Below, piece after piece: positions 1 to 7,620 of a stretch of DNA of 13,263 nucleotides; the stretch's first letter is position 1, and every line of letters begins with the position of its first letter. The position numbers were made by a program, and so were the translations under genes. Location of the stretch: assembly GCA_003990745.1 (NCBI GenBank), contig RBNI01004920.1, positions 1-13,263 on the forward strand. Direction: 5' to 3'. The stretch is from Jimgerdemannia flammicorona. Lineage: Eukaryota; Mucoromycota; Endogonomycetes; Endogonales; Endogonaceae. Below the pieces are notes generated by a model. It searched no databases, had not been told where the DNA came from, and was given only the letters and a program-made list of their open reading frames with translations.

Positions 1-26
1 TATGCACTAAAAAAAAAAAAAGGTTT

Positions 27-251
27 ATATACTGAAAAGGGTCAAAAGTGTACCAATGGATAATTTAACTTAAAATGGTTATATTAATATCCATAATCAT
101 CCAAATAAAATAAAATATACACTATTCAAAAGCTCAGACACTAGTCTATTAATGGTTAAAATTCTGATTTAAAATATTTTATATTGGGATTATAATATAA
201 TTAAATATTAATAAAAACTGAACATTGGTACACTTTTGGCTGTCACTATAT
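27..251. mobile_element. MITE-like element with terminal inverted repeats
   Basis: The 18-bp segment at 41-58 (gtcaaaagtgtaccaatg) is the reverse complement of 223-240 except for one base, and that mismatch is a C/T difference like the rest of the decay around it. Outside the arms, 28-38 (atatactgaaa) and the complement of 242-251 are still alike, apart from a 3-nt length difference, and both sides run into TA-rich sequence. The interior is about 165 bp of A+T-rich DNA without any coding potential. Short size, inverted ends and TA flanks suggest a non-autonomous Tc1/mariner-type element. The TA target duplication and the family are inferences; no transposase is present here. Confidence 0.55.
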
Positions 252-850
252 GTACCTCTGATGAATCAATTATTATCTTGATGATTTTGAGTAATATGCT
301 GCTATAAGGACTCTATCAGTATAATAACAAGTGGCTTTAATATCATTCAGTCTCTGAGGATCAGTAAGAGCTATATTCAAAGCAGTAACTTATACTGAAA
401 ATAATAATACTATAATACTGGTAGTACAGAAGGCCTGGTTGTAAATTACCTACTATATAGATAAAATTAAGTAAGCTCTAAAAAACTAACTCAATAGTAT
501 CTGCCAAGAAATGAATGAAAACTCAAATATCTTCTATATCTAAATATATTATCAGATAATCTTGACTAATTATACTGATAATATATAGATCAAGTAGCTG
601 AAATAATCTTTATAAAAAGAATTTACCCAGAGATAACTATGATAATCTGATCAATACTAATAGTTCTAGACTTAGTATAGAAGGTAACTTATGCTTAGTA
701 ATATTGAATAGCTAGATACTCTTAAGACTATATAATAAAGAGAGTTATTAAAGTTAGAATTGAAGCACCCAAGGTGACTAGTATAATTCCTACAATTGTA
801 ATTAATCAAAACACACCTCAATCAAAGACTATAAAGTAGTAGAGAAATAG
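252..850. other. No recognisable gene; decayed left flank of retrotransposon
   Basis: This AT-rich, CpG-free stretch lies between the inverted-repeat element and the first gag-like sequence. It should hold the 5' LTR and leader of the Ty3/Gypsy element, but I could not find a matching direct repeat downstream of the integrase, nor a clear primer-binding site. Decay or truncation may have erased them. Confidence 0.4.
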
Positions 851-1734
851 TGATTCTATAGAGAAACCTGTCAAGAAGTTTACTGAAATAACTATCTATC
901 TGAGAGATATAGTAAAGGAAATTAAAGGAAGAGATCATTGCCCAGTTCAGAAGTTTGCTATTATTATAGATAAGAAGAGAGAAATATACTATACCTATAG
1001 AGAAGAAGACAACTACTTCTATGAATATATGAGTGAGACTAAGTATAAGACTTAGCTAAGCAATGTTACTAGAAACTGCAAATAGACTAATACTATTATC
1101 TTCAAAGAAATTGGAGATTTAGAGAAAGAGAAAGAATGAAAAGTCTATCTAGCTCTTATCTCCAAGAAGGATATCTACCAAGTATCCTACAAGAGGCTAT
1201 CAGAAAGACTCAAGAAGAAAGCAGTAGAACAGTCTATAGAAGAACAGACAGAAGTATCTATAGAAATTGAAATCATAGCTGAGAAAATAGATTAAGATAT
1301 AGAGCTCAAATAAGTAGTTAAAGATATCATCTAAGGCAAATACTTCTACCAGTGAAAGAGAAAAAGAGAAAAGGCTACAAAAGAGTAAGACCTTTAAGTA
1401 TGATAACTTTAAGAATTTTAGTCAGTAAAGAGTCAGTACAACCTTTAAATAGTTGGCAGAAATTCTCACCTTTAGATAACAAATAAGACTGGAACTTACA
1501 AAAATAGTTAAGAATTAAGAGTGAAAGATAGTTGAGGCCAACAATATATAGAAGAATTCAGATGAAGAAAGTAAAGAAGATAACTATAAGATCTTTGCCT
1601 ATGCTATCTATCAGATCAAGAATAGGATATTTAAAGCAATTATTAATATAGAAGCAGAAAGATACATCCTTAGTAAGAAAGCTATAGACTATCTACATAG
1701 GTTGGGAATTTGAAGAAGCTACAAAATTGATATT

Positions 1735-1910
1735 TGTCACAGTAGATAATACAAGTGTCACTATCTGAGAAAGATTTAGGATGTTCTTATTAAGTTTAGA
1801 AAAGCAACTATTCTAGTAGATGTGATCATCACAAATACTACCATCTATAACATCCTCATTGACAACTAGTGACTTCACAAGGTCAAGGCTATAATTGATA
1901 TAAACTTACA
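1735..1910 (+). pseudogene. gag zinc knuckle and possible aspartic protease remnant
   Basis: Reading from 1735, the frame gives C-H-S-R-stop-Y-K-C-H-Y-L-R-K-I. Spacing and residues match a decayed CCHC nucleocapsid knuckle (C-x2-C-x4-H-x4-C): the first Cys and the His are in place, the other two Cys are lost. About 25 codons later comes a hydrophobic strand pattern ending 'NILIDN', in the position where Gypsy proteases carry the ALIDSG-type active site, but the Ser/Thr-Gly is not preserved. Position just after gag and well before RT fits protease. The knuckle call is moderately supported and the protease call is weaker. Confidence 0.45.
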
Positions 1911-2949
1911 GAAGATATAGATTGTCTATTGAGAATAAAATATGTAGATTCCTATCAATATTAATAAAGGAGTACTTCCTAAGATAGAGAAAGAAAATAG
2001 TAAGCAAGAAGAAGCCTATATAGTAACTACTCAGAAGAAGAAGAAGGTCAGATAGATCAGTGAAGAAGACTAATACAAGAAGATTGCTAAGAGATATACT
2101 CCATAAGGAGTATGTTCTCATAGAATTTAAATATACTATATGAAGTATATAAATGAGTACTATTAATACATTGTCAAGATCTATAAGATTTATTATAAGG
2201 AGAAGAAAAGAAGACAGAAGTAGTAAGAAAAAGAAGACCAGGAGGATGAACTACTAGTCCTTCTAGAGGATAGTGATAATGATGAAGAAATCAAGGTCAA
2301 GATTTAGAAAATTTATTCTGATATAGTCCTGCCAGAATAAAAGTTAGAAAATGTAGCAAGAATAGATATTACTATAGTTGAGAAGATAATTCTTAAATCT
2401 CAGATAACTATCCTACTTACAACTAGCCTAGAGATGACTATTCCTAAGGATTATATTGGAATACTTAAGACAAAAAGTAGTCTGACTAAGAGTAAAATTT
2501 TTGATTAAAGAAGGAGTCATTGATTCAGATTATATTAGAGATATCTTGCTTATTACCAGAAATTATAACTCTATAATTCCATTTATAGTTAAGAAGAAAG
2601 ACTGACTTATACAAATACTGATCTTTCTGATGCTGTAACTCAAGATTTTGAAAGTCAAGAAGCTAGGGAAAATAGAAAGAGAAGAAGAAAATTTGAATCT
2701 ACAGAAAGAGAAGTTTTTATAGATTATTGAATTAGACTACAAGAAGGAGGAAATCACAGACAAATATAGCTATACTATTGAAAATGAATTTCTATTAAAA
2801 AAGAAACTCAAGAAGCTATAGTATAAATATAAAGATGTCCTTGCTATCAATTTTAAGAATATCAAAGAAAAGATACTATACTACTATTATGATATAGATA
2901 TAAGAGACACTGAGTCAATCTATTAAATGATAAGATCAATTTTACTAGT

Positions 2950-3500
2950 ATATTGTGAATGGCTCAGAGAAGAGATCAAGCAGATGGAAGAAGCTAGTAT
3001 TATCAAGGAAGTTATTAGCCCTTAGTCCTCATCAATTATACTAGTCTCAAAAAAAGAAAGCAAGCTAGGAGAATTCTCTCCAAGACTCTATACAGACTAC
3101 AGAAAACTCAACAAAGTTACCAAGAAGAATCACTATTTACTATCCCTCATTAGTGACATCTTAGTGATACTAAGAGATAAAGTACAATACTGCATCATCT
3201 TAGATTTATACTCAGAATTCTATCAAATCAGTCTTACCAAAAAAAGTCAGTGAAAAGTCAGTCTTTATTATCTTAGATAGAACCTATGTCTACCTGAAAA
3301 TACTATTTAAAATATATAATACTCCAGTAAGTTTCTAGAGAATAATGAATAAAATCTTCTAAAAAGATATGAGAAAATAGATAATAGTTTATATAGATGA
3401 TATAATCATCAGTAAGACAGCTAAGGAACATCTGAATCACATCTACTAAATCTTATAGAAACTGAGAGAGTATAGCCTATTTATCAAGCTAAAGAAGTAT
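2950..3500 (+). pseudogene. Reverse transcriptase remnant
   Basis: At about 3083-3175 the + strand reads 'LYTDYRKLNKVTKKNHY', the conserved Ty3/Gypsy RT segment around the DYRxLN motif. The catalytic box follows at 3390-3404 as YIDDI, followed by 'ISKTAKEHLNHI', the expected continuation. The two motifs lie in different frames (codon starts at 3095 versus 3390), so there is an indel near 3250. Several in-frame stops separate them. Both catalytic aspartates of the YxDD box survive, but the reading frame does not. The connection domain continues to about 3780. Confidence 0.85.
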
Positions 3501-3789
3501 AAGTTTGTAGAAATTGAGATCTTCTATCTTGGATATATTATTAACTAGACTGAAATCTATATAGATCTTATCAATATTTAAGCAATTATAGTCTATCCAA
3601 GGCTTACTATAGTTACTGAAGCTCAAGCCTTCATAGAACTTATCACTTATTATAGAAGGTTTATTAAAGGATTCTTTAATATTATAGGCCCTATCTATAA
3701 ACTGTTTAAGAAGGATACCAAGTTTCAATAGACTAGTAGATAATAACAAGCCTTTGAATATCTTAAGGTCTATTTGACCCAAGCATCTA

Positions 3790-4060
3790 TCTTGAGAAGA
3801 CCTGACTGGTCTCAAGAGTTCATTCTGCAGATAGATATAAGCTCAATTAGACTAAGAGTTATTCTTGTGTAAAAGAAGAATAAAGCTAAATATATAATTG
3901 TATATCTTAGTTGAAGAATCTGCAGAAGAGAAAGAGAATATAAATCCTACAAGCTAGAGTATCTCACAGTTATCTGGGCTGTAGAAAAGTTCTACTACTA
4001 TCTTGCAGGAAACTTCATCATTCTGACCAACTATTCAGCTCTTATCTAACTATTAACTAT
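3790..4060 (+). pseudogene. RNase H domain remnant
   Basis: After 'RRPDWSQEFILQ' the + strand reads 'IDISS' from 3831, in place of the TDAS-type first active-site segment, and then 'LEYLTVIWAVEKFYYYLAG' at about 3957-4013. That corresponds to the E-(K/Y)-E-L-L-A-V-V-W-A helix of Gypsy RNase H, where the catalytic Glu is found. The segment is in the same frame as YIDDI and contains stops. The order RT then RNase H is the normal one. Confidence 0.8.
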
Positions 4061-4299
4061 AAGTAAACTCAAAAGAATATTCACCAGATAGTACAAGTCT
4101 ATGATGCAACCATTATGTACTACTCAGGAAGAACTAATACTAATACAAATGTACTCTTATAGATATTCTGAAAGATTTACAACTAATGAATAAAAAAACT
4201 CTATTATAGAATCATCACCTATCTGACAATAAAAGATATGAAAGAACAGATATAAATAATTATCAATAGAACCTGGAAATAATTCAAAACCAATAGAGA

Positions 4300-5010
4300 A
4301 ATACTAATGAAAGAAAAACTGCTAATCATACTAAAGTATAAGAAGAAATATATAATGAAGTTAGTATATAAACTTAATTACCTAAGAGGAATAAATATCT
4401 ATAATAAAGTAAGAAGAATAATATAGTTATCTGAAATAGAAGAAGATATCAGATAATTTGTTAAAATCTTTGATAAATATTAAAAACAGAAGTAAGATAA
4501 ATAAAATCAGATACTGAGATCAGTAGATATAGAACTAGTACTATTTGTCCATATTACAATAGACACAATTGGCCCACTACTCTTGATATTGACTGGTAAC
4601 TAATATATTATTATCATTATAGACCTCTTTATAAAATAGATAGAAGCAGGACTTCTTAAAGAAGCCAATGTACAGTTAATTATTAATCTCTTTTATAGAG
4701 AAATTATCTACTAATTTAAGACTCTGAAATAAGTGATAACAGACAGAGGAACAGAATTCATAAATTAGCTCTTTGAGATTCTATATTTATAAGAAGTATA
4801 AGATTTAGTACATTTGAACCACAGCTTATCATCTATAGAAAAATAGATAGACTGAAAGAACTAATAAGATACTTAAGAATATTATTACTAAGATTGGTAA
4901 TAACTATGGAAATTGAGATCACTATCTATTAATAGTATTATCTTCTCTTTAGAATATATGTATAATTATAAAGCACTCATTTTACCTCTCAAGAATTGCT
5001 ATTTAGAGAA
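4300..5010 (+). pseudogene. Integrase remnant (DDE core recognisable)
   Basis: The + strand frame starting at 4562 gives 'DTIGPL', a Gly-Asn pair, a run of Ile ending in 'IDLFIK', then 'EAGLLKEANVQ'. This is the core strand pattern of Ty3/Gypsy integrases around the first catalytic Asp. The second appears at 4742 as DRGTEF. The region upstream (about 4330-4500) has the expected spacing of the zinc-binding HHCC domain, but the Cys residues are gone. Many in-frame stops occur. A chromodomain could not be recognised downstream. Confidence 0.82.
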
Positions 5011-5199
5011 GAAAGTTCTAAAGAAACTCTATTATCTAATAGAAATATAGTATAGAAATGTATAGATACTAAGATATGAAGATTGTACCAAATAAGAAAG
5101 AAGACTGAAGATTATATAATTAAGATACAGATATTGTAATAGAATAATGTAGAAAAGATCTATAAGCTCTTAGAGATTATCAAGATAAAATTTAAAGTT

Positions 5200-6300
5200 C
5201 TAATATATTAAAATATAATAGAAGCTTCATGATTATAAAAACTGAAGCTCAAGTAGAAAAGACCTTACCTTATGCAAAATATAAAAGAAATCACCTTTTG
5301 GCTATGAAAATAATCAAATATAATCATCTCCACTACTATCTATCAAAACTAACTCAAGAAGTACTATAGCTAACTAATAAAATACTACTTTAGTTCTCAA
5401 GATCACAAGTACTGCCTAGCAAGCATTGAAAGACAATAGTGTTCTACTGAGTCATCAGCTTCTAGAGAATTCCTTTAATACATAATATTCAAAATATTAT
5501 ATAAACTATATTTCATACTTTAGAGTCTACTAGAACTATACTGAGTTTCAAAAGTACTTTAAGTTAAGACAATTGTTAAATAAAAAGAAGAATATAACTA
5601 AAGAAGAGTGGATCATAGAGTATCAGATATTCTATATCCAAATTACTATTACTAAGTAGATCTATAAACTATTCAAGAATGATAAGCAAGCTCTGGCCCA
5701 TTTCTAAGGAGTAGTCTTAGGAGATTTCTAATAAGTAAAGAAGTATTATTGAGAGAATATAATCAAACAGATTACACAGTATAAGAATATATAATTGGTT
5801 GAAGTATAGGAGTTTGAATAAGATGATTTAGAGATAAAATTACTTATTTAGAAGAAAGTTGTGATAGTTAATCTAAATTAGAAATAAATAATTAAAGGTT
5901 AGATATTTAATTATAGTATCTGAATTTGATTTTCAATATAGTATAGTATATAGTTTAGCAGTCACTCAATATCTCAGTTGTATGATTTGTATAGCTATAT
6001 AAAACTCATAATTATATAAATTATATAAGTATACAGATCTCTCAACTATATGAAATAACTTATAGAAAAAGAAGTCCAACTTAGCTGCCATATAGCTAGC
6101 AAACTTGTATAAATATTTTTCTAGTATCTAGAGTAAATAAACCTCAGATTGAAATAGTTCAAATAAAGAGATAAGAAACTAGTAAGCCTGTAAGTAGATA
6201 TATACTTCAAACTCACTCATCCCTAATCTGAGAGCTCTGAGGAGTTAAAGAAGATCAAATATTCAAGATAAAGAAATCTGTAACACTTCTGTCAGTATAT
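5200..6300 (+). pseudogene. Decayed, possibly once-coding sequence after integrase
   Basis: I do not recognise this region. Between about 5558 and 5890, one + frame (codon start 5600) gives long stretches such as 'KEEWIIEYQIFYIQITITK', broken by TAA and TAG where Gln would fit and by one TGA. This suggests former coding DNA: the C-terminal part of the retrotransposon polyprotein, an extra ORF, or a neighbouring element. No catalytic motif, zinc finger or chromodomain is visible. I also looked here for a 3' LTR matching 252-850 and saw none. Confidence 0.3.
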
Positions 6301-6832
6301 CTACTATATTATAATATTTTAATCTTAATTATTTAAAATTAAATCTTTAGTTTTATTTTTAAATATATATAATCAAAGAAATATAAATTATTATTTAGAT
6401 ATATTTACTATATAATAAAATTCTTAACTAATAAATAAATATAAAATTCTGAGTTTTATTATTTTATATTTTATTATTCTAAATAGAAAATATTATAATA
6501 TATAAAATCTTTTAAATTAATAATATGTATATCTCTTTACTTATATATTATGCTCATATTTAAGATCATAACTTTAAAAAGTTTATAATTTCTAAAATTA
6601 TAATAACTTCATAAATAAAATTCTATTAATAATTTTTTATATAAAAGTTTTATCTCTGATAAAAATTATATATATATATAAATATTGCAAATTTTAAAAG
6701 ACATTCTTACCTACAGACAAAAGGATATAAGTAAAATTACTTATAAATTCTTAATATTACCAACATTTAAAGACATAAAATAAACTAAAAACATATCCAA
6801 CAATCACATTCTATTACAATACCCAAACCCAT
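6300..6832. other. Extreme A+T spacer at the repeat/gene border
   Basis: This stretch is almost only A and T, with scattered single G or C and no CpG. A (TA)7 run lies at 6667-6680. There are no long frames. It ends where ordinary sequence with CpG begins at 6833. It could be a mutated LTR or the edge of the mutated domain; nothing in it decides this. Confidence 0.6.
6667..6680. repeat. (TA)7 microsatellite
   Basis: Seven perfect TA units lie within the nearly pure A+T spacer. Confidence 0.9.
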
Positions 6833-7274
6833 CGCCTTTAATTTCAATCCAACGACTCCACTCTGTCAAAAACACGATTTTAATCAACAGTTCTATGCAC
6901 AACCCGTCTCACCACAATATAACCAAACAGCAGCTCAAACATCCAACTTAACAGATACAGAATAAAAGCAATCACGAATTTCCATCTTGATGCTACATGT
7001 TTCCGACATTATTGATCTCTAAAAATTAATCTAAGCGGTCGTAAATTAAATGATGAATATATTAAGTTAATGCAGAGACAGGTTACGTGTGATGTTATGT
7101 TTGCTTTAGGTCATCGTACTTTGAGTATGGCGTACGAACTTTATTTTTGCCATGTAATTAATAGGGGTACAAGACTATGTGCGTATATATTCTTTCCGTG
7201 TCCAAATGAGCATTTTACTAAATCCAGATTGTCATATTGATCCTGCGCATGTTTCGTTTTTTACCGTAATGTTT
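6833..7274. other. Intergenic region downstream of the dynein gene
   Basis: Composition returns to normal and CpG reappears. I see no convincing gene, RNA gene or repeat on either strand. It separates the 3' end of the dynein light intermediate chain gene from the decayed block. Confidence 0.5.
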
Positions 7275-7280
7275 TTTATT
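7275..7280 (-). promoter_or_regulatory. Candidate polyadenylation signal AATAAA
   Basis: The + strand reads tttatt here, giving AATAAA on the minus strand about 340 nt after the dynein gene's stop codon, in a T-rich 3' UTR. AATAAA is not obligatory in fungi, so the real cleavage site may differ. Confidence 0.35.
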
Positions 7281-7446
7281 TTCCATCGAGTATAAACCTC
7301 AGACGATACGATCAAACCTCAAGTATTGATAAGATGAATGACATTCGGCTGTCATTGATGATCATCAGCCAAAAACTTTGGCAAACAGAAAAGAATAACA
7401 AGCAAATCGGAATTAAAACATCGATTTCATGAACGTGAAACAAACA

Positions 7447-7466
7447 AAAGAAAGAAAGAAAGAAAG
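7447..7466. repeat. (AAAG)5 microsatellite in the 3' UTR
   Basis: Five perfect aaag units, read as CTTT on the transcript strand, lie about 155 nt after the stop codon. The transcript would carry a pyrimidine tract that continues into TTTGTTTGTTT. A role is unknown. Confidence 0.85.
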
Positions 7467-7620
7467 AGCTATGGTATCTAATTAACCCCCATGGCTTCAA
7501 GAGAATACCGGTGTAAAGATATAACGCTGGCACCGAAATCCGCAAAAAAAATCTTTTCCTATGGACGAGAAACGGAACAGCCACAATAATTTTCATCTAA
7601 TTCATACTCCAACACTAGAG

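Larger units (their letters stand above)
850..5200 (+). mobile_element. Degenerate Ty3/Gypsy LTR retrotransposon (gag-pol corpse)
   Basis: Domain remnants occur on the + strand in Ty3/Gypsy order: nucleocapsid zinc knuckle and possible protease (about 1735-1910), reverse transcriptase (about 2950-3500), RNase H (about 3790-4060) and integrase (about 4300-5010). RNase H before integrase excludes the Ty1/Copia order. Every domain is interrupted by in-frame TAA, TAG or TGA, largely where relatives have Gln or Trp, and the frame changes at least twice (near 3250, and between RNase H and integrase). The element is therefore dead. The exact ends are unknown because no LTR pair could be recognised. 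The domain order and motifs are visible directly; the family assignment follows from them. Confidence 0.88.
1..6832. other. CpG-free, AT-rich decayed repeat block
   Basis: Reading the strand line by line I found no CG dinucleotide from position 1 until 6833, whereas CG is frequent from there to the end of the window. The block is strongly A+T-rich yet keeps many CA and TG dinucleotides, so the loss is specific to CpG and not merely low GC. It contains the inverted-repeat element and the broken Ty3/Gypsy element annotated separately. Total CpG loss plus stop codons at former Gln and Trp codons is what C-to-T mutation on both strands produces. Whether the cause was active RIP or slow deamination of methylated CpG cannot be told from one copy. 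The block has a sharp right border. Confidence 0.9.

Noticed and set aside
1906..2121. Minus-strand 71-codon hydrophobic frame, and the similar one at 3489-3815
   Set aside because: Both are antisense to the decayed gag-pol. Their Leu/Ile/Ser-rich composition is what the complement of A/G-rich sequence gives, and there is no domain.
252..6300. LTR pair flanking the Gypsy element
   Set aside because: No direct repeat could be matched by eye between the left and right flanks. A self-alignment is needed; mutation may have hidden them.
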